A DNA stretch of 64,000 nucleotides, taken from contig JACKLR010000001.1 of assembly GCA_024235795.1 (NCBI GenBank), positions 868,001-932,000 of the forward strand, given 5' to 3'. Below, one piece after another: positions 43,561 through 52,965 of this stretch. Under the pieces are notes generated by a model. It did not search any database. It had not been told where the DNA came from and saw only the letters and a list, made by a program, of their open reading frames with translations. Position 1 is the first letter of the stretch; the number at the start of each line of letters is the position of its first letter. A program made the translations under genes and the position numbers. Source of the DNA: Burkholderiales bacterium. Lineage in GTDB: Bacteria > Pseudomonadota > Gammaproteobacteria > Burkholderiales > Nitrosomonadaceae.

Positions 43561-44506
43561 CATCTCTGAACTTTATGAGAATAAAAAGGAAAAACTGAAA
43601 CTAACCTGGATAGCCGGTCATGACAAAGGCAAAAAAATACTGAGTGCTGATCGAATTTCTCAATCCAATCAAGGGATGATTGGACATCTTAACTTTATAC
43701 ATCCAAATTGGATACAAGTACTCAGCAGTAACGAGGTTGACTATATTAACCAATTGGATTCTCAAAACCTCAATAAAAAGCTGGACCTACTAACACAAAG
43801 CAACCTTGCTTGCATAATTATTGCTGATGACGCAAACGCACCAGATTCTATCTTTAAAATGGCAGACGCAACCGAGACACCATTACTGGGCTCGCCATTT
43901 CCCAGTGTTGAAGTCATCTGGTTATTGCGCTCTCACTTAGGGCGCGTACTGGCACCCTCGTGCTGTTTGCATGGTGTACTACTAGATGTGTTAGGTATGG
44001 GTGTAATGATTACCGGCGAAAGTGGTGTCGGCAAAAGCGAACTTGCACTGGAACTCATTAGTCGGGGCCACGGCCTCGTCGCAGATGATGTCGTCGAGCT
44101 TCGTCGGATAGCCCCGGAAACACTTGAAGGACGATGCCCGCCTATCCTGCGCGATTATCTGGAAGTTCGCGGACTAGGAATGTTGAATATTCGCACTATC
44201 TTTGGCGAAACAGCCGTTCGTCGTCATAAAAATATGAAATTGATTGTTCACTTGCAAAATACAACTAATACTGAAGCCTATCAACTTGAAAGACTACCGA
44301 TTAGTAATCTGAATGAAACAATAATGAATGTGGACATCCCCAAGGTCATAATTCCCGTCGCAGCTGGTCGCAATCTTGCAGTTCTGGTTGAAGCGGCTGT
44401 ACGTAATTATGTTCTGCAGTTACGTGGAATTGATGGCACCAAAGACTTTATAGAACGTCACGAACAGGAAATGACCAACATTCCAGATGAGGATAACAAG
44501 TTATAG
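43547..44506 (+). CDS. hprK: HPr kinase/phosphorylase HprK
   Basis: HprK phosphorylates and dephosphorylates HPr at a serine. The 319-residue protein has the Walker A GESGVGKSE near 160, ADDVVELR as the following acidic block, and the HprK signature EVRGLGMLNIR near 205-220. It starts 14 bases inside ptsN. Key residues are present. In betaproteobacteria it works with an incomplete PTS, and ptsH/ptsI are not in the window. Confidence 0.96.
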   Translation: MSQISISELYENKKEKLKLTWIAGHDKGKKILSADRISQSNQGMIGHLNFIHPNWIQVLSSNEVDYINQLDSQNLNKKLDLLTQSNLACIIIADDANAPDSIFKMADATETPLLGSPFPSVEVIWLLRSHLGRVLAPSCCLHGVLLDVLGMGVMITGESGVGKSELALELISRGHGLVADDVVELRRIAPETLEGRCPPILRDYLEVRGLGMLNIRTIFGETAVRRHKNMKLIVHLQNTTNTEAYQLERLPISNLNETIMNVDIPKVIIPVAAGRNLAVLVEAAVRNYVLQLRGIDGTKDFIERHEQEMTNIPDEDNKL

Positions 44507-44656
44507 CTATTCTGTAACGATACCAGAACTTAATATCTATAACTGCGCAAAATTTTAATCGCCAGTCCGGTGAACGCTAATAATAATCTTAGTTTCACAA
44601 GTAATAAATAATTTAACAAGAAATATCTTCTAAACAACAAAACCGAGATTCAGCAA

Positions 44657-45271
44657 ATGGATAAGCCTCGCACTGTTACGCTTGCATTAACAGGCGCTTC
44701 AGGAATGACCTATGGCATACGATTGCTGGAAAAACTATTGCAGCATGGGCTGCATGTTTATCTGCTGTATTCCAAAGTCGCCCAAATCGTTATACAGCAG
44801 GAACTGGACATAATGCTACCTTCGCAGCCCAAAGAGGCCGAAGCTTTTCTTAAACAATTTTTTGACCTATCGACTGGGCAGTTACAGGTTTTTGGACGTG
44901 AAGCCTGGTTTTCACCGGTTGCTTCGGGTACAAATCCAGCCGATGCAATGGTTATCTGTCCCTGCACCATGGGAACTCTCGCCGCCATCGCAGCAGGAGT
45001 CAGCCAAAATCTCATTGAACGGGCAGCCGATGTCATGCTAAAAGAAAAACGGCAACTCATCCTAGTACCACGTGAAACACCCTTTTCAACCCTTCATTTG
45101 GAGAACATGCTCAAACTGTCGCATTCTGGTGTCTTAATTTTGCCCGCAAACCCTGGCTTCTATCACCATCCACAAACAATACAAGATATCGTCGATTTTA
45201 TTGTGGCACGAATACTTGACCACTTGAAGGTCGAACATCAACTAATACCGCGATGGGGTGAAAACAATTAG
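44657..45271 (+). CDS. ubiX: Flavin prenyltransferase UbiX
   Basis: UbiX makes prenylated FMN, the cofactor of UbiD decarboxylases in ubiquinone synthesis. The 204-residue protein has LALTGASGMTYGIRLLE at its start, the MVICPCTMGTLAAIAAG flavin/prenyl site, and LVPRETPFSTLHLENML, with PANPGFYHHP near the end. These are the family motifs. It stands alone between hprK and the iscR promoter region. Confidence 0.95.
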   Translation: MDKPRTVTLALTGASGMTYGIRLLEKLLQHGLHVYLLYSKVAQIVIQQELDIMLPSQPKEAEAFLKQFFDLSTGQLQVFGREAWFSPVASGTNPADAMVICPCTMGTLAAIAAGVSQNLIERAADVMLKEKRQLILVPRETPFSTLHLENMLKLSHSGVLILPANPGFYHHPQTIQDIVDFIVARILDHLKVEHQLIPRWGENN

Positions 45272-45439
45272 CGCTAAAAATTATTGAGAATATATCACTT
45301 CAATATTCACCAGTTTAATTTTTTTAAATTATCATTTTGACTTTCCATTAGCAATTTCCTAATTACGAAAAACCAATCAAATAAACAACTTTTATCGAAA
45401 TATTCTGGAAAAAAGCTTGCAGATTCAAGCCACTCTAAT

Positions 45440-45471
45440 TTAGAGAAACTATATTCAACAAGTTTCTCTAA
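45440..45471. repeat. Perfect 11-bp inverted repeat
   Basis: TTAGAGAAACT (45440-45450) pairs with AGTTTCTCTAA (45461-45471), with a 10-base loop. It is followed five bases later by a second hairpin. It could end the ubiX transcript or be part of a small RNA. Confidence 0.5.
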
Positions 45472-45475
45472 CGGC

Positions 45476-45502
45476 TTCCATTAGAAAACTCACCTAATGG
45501 AA
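45476..45502. repeat. Perfect 9-bp inverted repeat
   Basis: TTCCATTAG (45476-45484) pairs with CTAATGGAA (45494-45502) across a nine-base loop. It is the second of two tandem hairpins upstream of iscR. Confidence 0.5.
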
Positions 45503-45691
45503 AATCTGGAATAAATGGATTTTTTGTAGGCGGGTTTTACGAAAAATTAGATAATAATCGCAACCCGAATTTAAAAATCTGGAGAATATCTACATTAATC
45601 ACATTTTCAAATGTTTGTTTTGCTATAAACATGCCATGTTATGCAGAACTATCAGGTATCCTATGTAATAATTTAAATTGATCTCTCAAAT

Positions 45692-45745
45692 ATAGTTGAC
45701 TAAATCAATCAGGAATTGTATAGTTGACCAAATTAATCAAGTACT
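45692..45745 (+). promoter_or_regulatory. Tandem IscR-type boxes and sigma-70-like promoter of iscR
   Basis: ATAGTTGACTAAATCAATCA (from 45692) and ATAGTTGACCAAATTAATCA (from 45720) are near-identical and 28 bp apart. Both match the ATAGTTGACC-like half of the known IscR type 1 site upstream of iscR. TTGACT (45696-45701) and TATAGT (45719-45724) also form a -35/-10 pair with 17-bp spacing. Bound [2Fe-2S]-IscR would cover the promoter, giving autorepression. Confidence 0.75.
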
Positions 45746-45811
45746 CCCTAGAGGCTTTGAGTAATGCTTTTTCATTATTAATCCACCTCAAAATATTAAG
45801 GAGCTTTAGTT

Positions 45812-46273
45812 ATGAGACTTACCACAAAAGGCAGATTCGCAGTAACAGCACTTTTAGACCTTGCCATGCAGCAAAGTAACAGTCCTGTAACTTTGGCTGA
45901 CATTAGTCAACGTCAAAAAATTTCATTATCTTATTTAGAACAATTGTTTGCAAAACTACGCCAGTCTGAGCTTGTTGACAGTGTAAGGGGGCCTGGCGGC
46001 GGTTACTGCCTTGCCAAGGATCCTGAGCAAGTCTCAGTTGCAGATATCATTCTCGCAGTTGATGAACCCATAGACGCTACTCAGTGCGGTGGTAAAGAAA
46101 ACTGTCATAACGATAGTAAATGTATGACACATGACTTATGGGCAAAATTGAACGATTTGATTTTCGAGTATTTGGGCGCAGTCACACTTAAAGAACTGGT
46201 TGATAATCAAAAGCAGCAGCAAAAAGAAGAAATTGTGCCACTTTTTGATATGCGTAGCTCATCTGTAGCCTAA
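45812..46273 (+). CDS. iscR: Fe-S cluster regulator IscR (Rrf2 family)
   Basis: IscR represses its own operon when it holds a [2Fe-2S] cluster. The 153-residue protein has the winged-helix opening MRLTTKGRFAVTALLDLA. The cluster ligands sit at Cys92, Cys98, Cys104 and His107 in CGGKENCHNDSKCMTH, the same positions as E. coli IscR. An AAGGAG ribosome site precedes the ATG. It is followed by sufA/iscA and sufBCDS-sufU-nfu in one direction, so here IscR appears to govern a Suf set rather than Isc. Confidence 0.96.
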   Translation: MRLTTKGRFAVTALLDLAMQQSNSPVTLADISQRQKISLSYLEQLFAKLRQSELVDSVRGPGGGYCLAKDPEQVSVADIILAVDEPIDATQCGGKENCHNDSKCMTHDLWAKLNDLIFEYLGAVTLKELVDNQKQQQKEEIVPLFDMRSSSVA

Positions 46274-46482
46274 ACATATTTAATAATCCTTAGATTTACT
46301 TCAAAACTGCTGTTCAGACTGCGAGATGGCTTTTTATCTGATGAATGTCCCAGAACAGTTTAAGTTAAAACTTGTCATAAACTTAACAGCAAAAGACCAT
46401 AATCACAAACTGTTTCATAAATAAACGCTCGTTGATTATTTGCTTCAGTTTAGAAAAATTAATGGCATGTGTTTTTTAATTC

Positions 46483-46851
46483 ATGACTAATACAAAAGTG
46501 AAAGATGTTATGGCAGTCACATTAACCGAAAATGCCGCCAGACAAATTCGGCAGCAAATTGCCAAACGCGGCAGTGGAATTGCATTACGCATTGGTATTA
46601 AGAAATCGGGTTGTTCCGGTTTTTCCTATGCTTATGACCTGGCCGATGAAATCAAGAAAGATGACCGACTATTTTTATCACATGATACGCAAGTAGTAAT
46701 CAATAAGAACGACTTGCCATTTCTTAACGGATCACAGATTGATTTTGTTCAGGAAGGCCTCAGTAGTTTTTACAAGTTAATCAATCCTAATATAGAAAAT
46801 GCATGTGGCTGCGGCGAAAGTTTCAGCCTGAAGGAATCTGTCAAGGTATAA
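46483..46851 (+). CDS. sufA: A-type Fe-S carrier (SufA/IscA-like)
   Basis: A-type carriers pass [4Fe-4S] or [2Fe-2S] clusters from the SufBCD scaffold to targets. The 122-residue protein has the three conserved cysteines: GIKKSGCSGFSYAY and the C-terminal NACGCGESF. A start at residue 10 (MAVTLTENA, base 46510) is equally plausible by homology, and neither ATG has a strong ribosome site. It is the first structural gene after iscR, with sufB 93 bases later. Confidence 0.9.
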   Translation: MTNTKVKDVMAVTLTENAARQIRQQIAKRGSGIALRIGIKKSGCSGFSYAYDLADEIKKDDRLFLSHDTQVVINKNDLPFLNGSQIDFVQEGLSSFYKLINPNIENACGCGESFSLKESVKV

Positions 46852-46944
46852 AAAACAACTGTCTAATTTAATCTGTTACTACAGAAAACTAATTCTACAT
46901 AGCCTAAAACCTGCAGAAACATTTAAACCAAAGGAATAAACCCG

Positions 46945-48381
46945 ATGAGTGCTGTACTTCAAAACCTGGTTAATCAACCATACAGACATGGCTTCGTTAC
47001 AGACATTGAGTCGGAGATTGCGCCCAAAGGGCTCAATGAAGAGACTATTCGTTTAATTTCAGCCAAGAAAAATGAACCCGATTGGCTTCTGGATTTTCGT
47101 TTGAAGGCCTACCAGAAATGGCTAACGATGTCCGAACCAAGCTGGCAAAATGTTCATTATCCAAAAATAGATTTCCAGGAGATCAGCTATTATGCTGCCC
47201 CCAAGCCGAAGAAAAAATTGGCCAGCATGGATGAAGTTGACCCAGAGCTGTTACGCACTTTTGAAAAACTGGGTGTACCGATGCATGAGCGCGCGGCGCT
47301 TGCAGGTGTCGCTGTGGATGTTGTCTTTGATAGCGTATCTGTCGCAACAACCTACAAGGAAAAACTCGCCGAGCTCGGTATTATTTTTTGTTCCATCTCG
47401 GAAGCCGTGCAAAAACATCCTGACCTGGTACGGGAATATATCGGCGCCGTTGTCCCTGTAGGCGACAATTTTTATGCTGCGCTGAATTCAGCGGTTTTTA
47501 CCGATGGATCTTTCTGCTACATCCCCAAGGGAATTAAATGCCCGATGGATTTATCCACCTATTTTCGTATTAATACCGAAGGATCAGGACAGTTTGAACG
47601 CACACTTGTTATCGCAGAAGAAGGCGCATCGGTTTCGTATCTGGAAGGTTGTACGGCACCCCAGTTTGACACCAATCAACTGCATGCCGCAGTTGTTGAA
47701 CTGATCGCCATGGATAATGCGGATATTAAATACTCTACCGTGCAAAACTGGTACGCCGGTGATGAAAACGGAATTGGCGGCATCTATAACTTTGTCACCA
47801 AGCGGGGGCTAGCCAAAGGTGTAAATTCAAGAATTTCCTGGACACAAGTCGAGACAGGCGCCGCCATTACCTGGAAGTATCCATCCTGCATTTTGCGTGG
47901 AGATAATTCGGTTGGTGAATTTTATTCTGTTGCGGTGACCAACCATCATCAACAGGCCGATACTGGAACCAAGATGATACATCTTGGAAAAAACACCCGG
48001 AGCACCATCATCAGTAAAGGAATTTCCGCTGGCAAATCAAACAGCAGTTACCGCGGACTTGTACGAATCGCACCGACCGCTGAAAATGCACGTAACTTTT
48101 CCCAGTGTGATTCCATGTTGGTCGGCAATCAGTGTGGCGCACATACTTTCCCTTATATACAGGTACGCAATCACAGCGCCAAAGTAGAACACGAAGCATC
48201 CACGTCAAAAATTGGTGAGGATCAGTTATTTTATTTTGCTCAGCGTGGTATAGATGCTGAAGAAGCGGTTTCTATGATTGTCAATGGATTCTGTAAAGAA
48301 GTCTTTCAGCAGTTACCGATGGAATTTGCTGTAGAAGCCACGAAACTTCTGAGCTTCAAACTTGAGGGTAGCGTCGGATGA
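46945..48381 (+). CDS. sufB: Fe-S cluster assembly scaffold SufB
   Basis: SufB with SufC and SufD is the scaffold on which clusters are built. The 478-residue protein has the N-terminal helical region and a right-handed beta-helix with GSFCYIPKGIKCPMDL, EGCTAPQFDTNQLHAAVVEL and MLVGNQCGAHTFPYI holding key Cys and His residues. AAAGGAATAAA precedes the ATG. Its stop overlaps the sufC start by four bases, showing translational coupling. Confidence 0.97.
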   Translation: MSAVLQNLVNQPYRHGFVTDIESEIAPKGLNEETIRLISAKKNEPDWLLDFRLKAYQKWLTMSEPSWQNVHYPKIDFQEISYYAAPKPKKKLASMDEVDPELLRTFEKLGVPMHERAALAGVAVDVVFDSVSVATTYKEKLAELGIIFCSISEAVQKHPDLVREYIGAVVPVGDNFYAALNSAVFTDGSFCYIPKGIKCPMDLSTYFRINTEGSGQFERTLVIAEEGASVSYLEGCTAPQFDTNQLHAAVVELIAMDNADIKYSTVQNWYAGDENGIGGIYNFVTKRGLAKGVNSRISWTQVETGAAITWKYPSCILRGDNSVGEFYSVAVTNHHQQADTGTKMIHLGKNTRSTIISKGISAGKSNSSYRGLVRIAPTAENARNFSQCDSMLVGNQCGAHTFPYIQVRNHSAKVEHEASTSKIGEDQLFYFAQRGIDAEEAVSMIVNGFCKEVFQQLPMEFAVEATKLLSFKLEGSVG

Positions 48382-49172
48382 TCAATAATGACAGTCAAAC
48401 CATACTGGATGTACAAAACTTGCATGCCAGCACACAAGGCGCTGAAATACTCAAAGGCATCAACTTAACCGTCAAAAGTGGCGAAATACATGCCATCATG
48501 GGGCTAAATGGCTCAGGAAAAAGTACTTTTGCCAAAGTATTGGCGGGCCATCCCGACTACGAAGTTACACAAGGCACTATTCAGTTCGAACAACACGATT
48601 TGTTGGCGTTGAGCTCGGAGGAACGTGCGCAAGCAGGTATATTTCTGGCTTTCCAGTACCCTATAGAAATTCCTGGCGTTGCGAATAGCCAGTTTTTGCG
48701 CCTTGCCTACAATACTGTACAGACCAATCGCGGGCGGGAAGAACTTGACCCGCTTGAATTTGATGATTTTGTCCGTGAGAAAATGAAACTGCTGGAAATG
48801 AAACCCGATTTTCTCGACCGCAGTGTAAACGAAGGATTTTCCGGTGGCGAAAAGAAACGTAATGAAATTCTGCAAATGGCATTGCTTGAACCCAAGCTCG
48901 GCATTCTTGACGAAACCGACTCAGGCCTTGATATTGATGCCCTTAAAATAGTCGCCAAGGGTGTAAACCACCTTAGCAACAAAGACAATGCCATTATTCT
49001 GATTACGCACTATCAACGTTTGCTGGAACATATTGTGCCCGACTATGTACATGTTATGGAGGCTGGACGCATTATTCGAACCGGTGGAAAAGAACTGGCG
49101 CTGGAACTGGAAACCCATGGCTATGACTGGCTGCATAACAATCCTAAAAACAGCGCAGGAGCTTCTGCATGA
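48378..49172 (+). CDS. sufC: Fe-S assembly ATPase SufC
   Basis: SufC is the ABC-type ATPase of SufBCD. The 264-residue protein has Walker A GLNGSGKST, the Q-loop region LAFQYPIEIPGV, signature FSGGEKKRNEI, Walker B LGILDETDSGLDIDAL and switch His in LITHYQRLL. The variant signature and the Asp-rich D-loop are SufC-specific. It overlaps sufB upstream and sufD downstream by four bases each. Confidence 0.97.
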   Translation: MINNDSQTILDVQNLHASTQGAEILKGINLTVKSGEIHAIMGLNGSGKSTFAKVLAGHPDYEVTQGTIQFEQHDLLALSSEERAQAGIFLAFQYPIEIPGVANSQFLRLAYNTVQTNRGREELDPLEFDDFVREKMKLLEMKPDFLDRSVNEGFSGGEKKRNEILQMALLEPKLGILDETDSGLDIDALKIVAKGVNHLSNKDNAIILITHYQRLLEHIVPDYVHVMEAGRIIRTGGKELALELETHGYDWLHNNPKNSAGASA

Positions 49173-50512
49173 ACGAAATAGCCAAAAACGACTATCTCAC
49201 CTGCCTTTTAAATTCACTTTCTGCTCGGCGCGAGGACAATTTTTTGCCTGAATCACAGCAAAATGAAAAATTATCCTGGCTAAAGCAATTACGCGCAGAA
49301 GCAATTGATCAAGCCGGACAACTAAAGCTGCCAACAACAAAAGATGAAGAATGGCGTTTTACGGATATTTCGCCGCTGGCGAAATTGCCATTCAAACCTG
49401 CCAGGACTTCTTCCACACTTGAATTAAACGATATTCAACCATTTCTCATTGAAGAAGCAAATAATCGCCTGGTATTTGTTGACGGTTATTTTGCGCCGGA
49501 TCTTTCCAATATTCTGGGTAAGGATCAGCTCATTATTGGCAACCTTTCGTCACTCACAACGCATCCTGTCACCGAAATCAAGCACCATTTGGGGCAACAC
49601 ATTCAGTTGAAAAATAATATTTTTGCCGCCTTGAATACAGCATTTTTACAAGACGGTGCATTCATTGTGGCGCCCAAAAATATCGCAGTCAGCAAACCAA
49701 TTCATCTGCTGTTCATTGCTACACAAAAAGAAACGACCAATTATCCCCGCATTCTCGTTGTTGGCAAAGAAAACAGTCAAATGACCCTTATAGAAGATTA
49801 TGTTGCGCTACAGGATGGTGCAGCAAATGGCGCATATATCACCAATTCAGTTGTCGAACTGAATCTCGCTGCGAATGCACAGGCTCAGCATATCCGGATT
49901 CAGCGCGAAAATACCAACGCTTTTCATCTGGCTAACGGTGCTGTTTCTCTTGATCATGCCAGCCGGTATCAAGCAGCTAACATAACACTTGGCGCACAGA
50001 TTTCGCGATACAACCTGGACATCAGCTTTATATCAGAAGCTGCAGAATGTGTTGTCCATGGCCTGACAATGGTTGCAAATACGCAATTAGCCGACACACA
50101 CACCAGCATTGATCATTTAAAACCCAATTGCACCAGTCATCAGCAACATAAATGCATTGCCGACGATTCGGCCCGTGCTGTTTTCAATGGAAAAATTATT
50201 GTCCGTCCGAATGCTCAGCGCACCAACTCCTCCCAATCGAGCCGCAATCTCTTGCTCAGCGGAAAGGCCCAAATTGACACCAAGCCACAGCTGGAAATTT
50301 TTGCTGATGATGTCAAATGTGCGCATGGCGCCACAGTAGGTCAACTGGATAATGAAGAAATTTTCTACTTGAAAAGCCGCGGATTGCCAGAATTAGTTGC
50401 GCGCAATCTGTTAACGTATGCATTCGGGGCGGAAGTTCTTGACCATATACCTGTAAATTCGCTCAAGCACAAACTTGAGCAAACAGTACTTAATCAAACA
50501 CAAAGCAGCTAA
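49169..50512 (+). CDS. sufD: Fe-S assembly protein SufD
   Basis: SufD is the partner scaffold of SufB. The 447-residue protein has an N-terminal helical part with DEEWRFTDISPLAKLP. A beta-helix follows, with GAFIVAPKNIAVSKPIHLLF and VRPNAQRTNSSQSSRNLLLS and, near the end, DDVKCAHGATVGQLDNEEIFY, where the conserved Cys-Ala-His lies. The order sufB-sufC-sufD-sufS is standard. sufS begins three bases after its stop. Confidence 0.96.
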   Translation: MNEIAKNDYLTCLLNSLSARREDNFLPESQQNEKLSWLKQLRAEAIDQAGQLKLPTTKDEEWRFTDISPLAKLPFKPARTSSTLELNDIQPFLIEEANNRLVFVDGYFAPDLSNILGKDQLIIGNLSSLTTHPVTEIKHHLGQHIQLKNNIFAALNTAFLQDGAFIVAPKNIAVSKPIHLLFIATQKETTNYPRILVVGKENSQMTLIEDYVALQDGAANGAYITNSVVELNLAANAQAQHIRIQRENTNAFHLANGAVSLDHASRYQAANITLGAQISRYNLDISFISEAAECVVHGLTMVANTQLADTHTSIDHLKPNCTSHQQHKCIADDSARAVFNGKIIVRPNAQRTNSSQSSRNLLLSGKAQIDTKPQLEIFADDVKCAHGATVGQLDNEEIFYLKSRGLPELVARNLLTYAFGAEVLDHIPVNSLKHKLEQTVLNQTQSS

Positions 50513-50515
50513 ATC

Positions 50516-51775
50516 ATGGCCGAAGTAACCTCCCTCACCAAACCCGGGATGAATGCTATTTTGGATGTGGAAAGAATCCGCGCAGATTTTCCGATTCTGA
50601 ACATCAAAGTAGGAAACAAGCCTCTCGTTTATCTGGATAATGCCGCATCTTGTCAAATGCCTCAACAGGTTATCGATCGGCTCGTTTATTACCAGACCGC
50701 GCAACATGCAAATGTTAACAGAGCTGTCCATTATCTATCTGAAGTGGCCACATTGGAATACGAAAAAGCGCGCCGAAAAGTACAGCATTTTGTCAATGCA
50801 CGTGAAGACCGGGAAATTGTCTTTACAAGTGGCACCACAGATTCGATTAATCTGGTGATGCACGGTTACGGCCGCAAATTCATTAAGGCCGGTGACGAGA
50901 TCATCCTGACCACGCTTGAGCATCATTCCAATATTGTGCCGTGGCAAATGCTTGCTCAAGAAAAAGGCGCCATTATCCGCGTGGTGCCGATTAATGACGC
51001 CGGTGAACTCGATATCGATGCATACAAAAAGCTTTTTAATGAACGCACGCGATTTGTCAGTTTGATTCATGTTTCCAATGCATTAGGCACTATCAATCCG
51101 GTTAAGCAGTTGATAACCTACGCCCGTCAACATGACGTGCCGATTCTGATTGATGGCGCTCAGGCAGCACCGCATATGACGGTTGACGTACAGGAACTGG
51201 ATTGCGACTTCTATGTTTTCTCTGCACATAAACTGTGCGGCCCAACGGGCATCGGCATGCTCTACGGCAAGGCAAAACTGCTTGAAGCCATGCAACCATT
51301 CAAAGGTGGGGGCGACATGATTGAATCAGTTACCTTTGAGAAAACAACATACGCAGCCACTCCACATAAATTCGAAGCCGGCACACCGCCCATTGCTGCT
51401 GCAATCGGCTTTGGCGAAGCCATTGATTATTTATGTACCATTGGCATGGATCAGATAGCAGCGCACGAACTGGAATTATTAACCTATGCAACCGATTGCA
51501 TCAACGAAATAAAAGGTGCAAAAATCATCGGCACCGCCGCACAGAAAACCGCCGTGCTCTCATTTACGCTCGATGGCATTCATCCGCACGATATTGGCAC
51601 GCTACTGAACGAAGACGGCGTAGCTGTACGCACTGGACATCATTGTGCGCAACCCATAATGCAACGCTACAATGTGCCGGCAACATCCCGGGCCTCGTTT
51701 GCTTTTTACAATACGAAATCAGAAGTCGATGCGCTCATGGCAGGTATTCGGAACGTACAAAAAGTTTTTTTATGA
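50516..51775 (+). CDS. sufS: Cysteine desulfurase SufS
   Basis: SufS takes sulfur from cysteine with PLP and passes it on as persulfide. The 419-residue protein has the PLP Lys in FSAHKLCGPTG, TLEHHSNIVPW for the aldimine pocket, and the active Cys in AVRTGHHCAQPIM. Group II features match SufS rather than IscS. It overlaps the SufU-like gene by four bases (ATGA), which predicts that SufU rather than SufE accepts the sulfur. No sufE was seen. Confidence 0.96.
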   Translation: MAEVTSLTKPGMNAILDVERIRADFPILNIKVGNKPLVYLDNAASCQMPQQVIDRLVYYQTAQHANVNRAVHYLSEVATLEYEKARRKVQHFVNAREDREIVFTSGTTDSINLVMHGYGRKFIKAGDEIILTTLEHHSNIVPWQMLAQEKGAIIRVVPINDAGELDIDAYKKLFNERTRFVSLIHVSNALGTINPVKQLITYARQHDVPILIDGAQAAPHMTVDVQELDCDFYVFSAHKLCGPTGIGMLYGKAKLLEAMQPFKGGGDMIESVTFEKTTYAATPHKFEAGTPPIAAAIGFGEAIDYLCTIGMDQIAAHELELLTYATDCINEIKGAKIIGTAAQKTAVLSFTLDGIHPHDIGTLLNEDGVAVRTGHHCAQPIMQRYNVPATSRASFAFYNTKSEVDALMAGIRNVQKVFL

Positions 51776-52260
51776 CAATGAATTCTAAATCACTCTACCA
51801 GGAAGTTATTCTCGATCACAATCGAAAACCCCGTAATTACGGTACTCTCGATCACCCCAGTCATCATGCCGTCGGACATAATCCTTTATGCGGTGACCGC
51901 TTGGATATTGCCCTGCAAATTGAAAACAATCATATCAACCATATTGCTTTTCAGGGTGAATCCTGTGCAATCTGCAAGGCTTCAGCTTCAATGATGACAA
52001 CAGCAGTCAAAGGCAAAACCTGTTCTGACGCCGAGACCCTGATTCATGAATTCCGCGAAATGGCGACGGGAAAACTCGATCCAGATTATCCACATCATCT
52101 TGGTCGATTAACTGTATTTTCTGGCATCAGAGATTTACCGACACGCGTAAAATGTGCAATTCTACCCTGGCACACATTACATGCCGCTCTGAATGCCATA
52201 TCCAGCGTCTCAACGGAATCCGGCAATGAACCTGTTCAAAACGCCCCCGGAAAAGCTTAA
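51772..52260 (+). CDS. sufU: SufU-type zinc sulfur acceptor
   Basis: SufU receives persulfide sulfur from SufS in many Gram-positive systems. The start at 51772 overlaps the sufS stop. A longer in-frame opening runs through sufS from 51433 and is not coding. The 162-residue protein has the zinc site Cys40, Asp42 (PLCGDRLDI), Cys65 (GESCAICKAS) and Cys128 (RVKCAILPW), matching SufU rather than IscU. An extra Cys68 sits three residues after Cys65, which is unusual. It follows the SufS gene in the operon. Confidence 0.9.
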   Translation: MTMNSKSLYQEVILDHNRKPRNYGTLDHPSHHAVGHNPLCGDRLDIALQIENNHINHIAFQGESCAICKASASMMTTAVKGKTCSDAETLIHEFREMATGKLDPDYPHHLGRLTVFSGIRDLPTRVKCAILPWHTLHAALNAISSVSTESGNEPVQNAPGKA

Positions 52261-52344
52261 TCAATACCAGTCAGTCTTTCATTATTATTAAGTAGAAATA
52301 ATACAATTTGTTATAAAAATAGCATTTAGCCGTAATTAGACAAT

Positions 52345-52905
52345 ATGCCAAAAATTGCTGATATTGAAGGGACTCCTAATAAAAACGCACTCAAGTTTAT
52401 CCTTAAGGAACCCTTAACTTGGGGAATCGCCCGTTCGTATGACAATGCCGAAGCTGCCCAAGATGACCCGTTAGCAGCTGCTCTATTTGAAATAGATCAT
52501 GTTACCAATGTGTTTTATATCGATCACTGGATCACTGTCACTCAGGACGGAGAAGCCAACTGGCAGGATCTAGCCCGGGAAGTTGCCGATCCGATTCGCG
52601 CGGCACCCGCCGCAAGCGAACAGTCCGCGGATACCGTCGCCGCCGCCAATGATCTTCTCGCCCAATTAAGCCCTGAGGATCAGCAACGACTTGAGAGAAT
52701 CAATATTTTACTTGATGAGGAAGTACGTCCCTATCTGCAGCATGATGGCGGAGACTTGCATGTATTGGGTCTGGAAGGTAACGTACTAAAGATACATTAC
52801 CAGGGTGCGTGCGGAACTTGCCCAAGTGCTATTACTGGAACCCTGCGTGGTATAGAACATATGCTCAAAACAATAGAACCGGATATACAGGTTGTTGCGT
52901 GCTAA
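52345..52905 (+). CDS. nfuA: Nfu-type Fe-S cluster carrier
   Basis: This 186-residue protein has an Nfu_N domain at the start (TPNKNALKFILKEPLTWG, about 10-90) and a NifU-like C-terminal domain (about 110-185) with the cluster-binding CxxC in GACGTCPSAITGTLRGIE. Nfu proteins carry [4Fe-4S] clusters to client enzymes. The gene follows sufU by 84 bases on the same strand and is probably part of the suf operon. The convergent uvrD gene ends 60 bases downstream. Confidence 0.93.
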   Translation: MPKIADIEGTPNKNALKFILKEPLTWGIARSYDNAEAAQDDPLAAALFEIDHVTNVFYIDHWITVTQDGEANWQDLAREVADPIRAAPAASEQSADTVAAANDLLAQLSPEDQQRLERINILLDEEVRPYLQHDGGDLHVLGLEGNVLKIHYQGACGTCPSAITGTLRGIEHMLKTIEPDIQVVAC

Positions 52906-52965
52906 TACAACCATTATACGGCCAGCTCAAATTTCATTTGTAAATTTAAAAAATAGCGATGTGCG

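Larger units (their letters stand above)
45272..45811. other. Intergenic region with hairpins and the iscR promoter
   Basis: These 540 bases contain no gene but hold two perfect inverted repeats (45440-45471 and 45476-45502) and, nearer iscR, two IscR-box-like sites with a sigma-70-like promoter. Confidence 0.7.

Noticed and set aside
51433..51771. Long N-terminal extension of the SufU frame running through sufS
   Set aside because: It overlaps conserved SufS coding sequence in another frame. SufU starts at 51772 with the overlapping ATGA.
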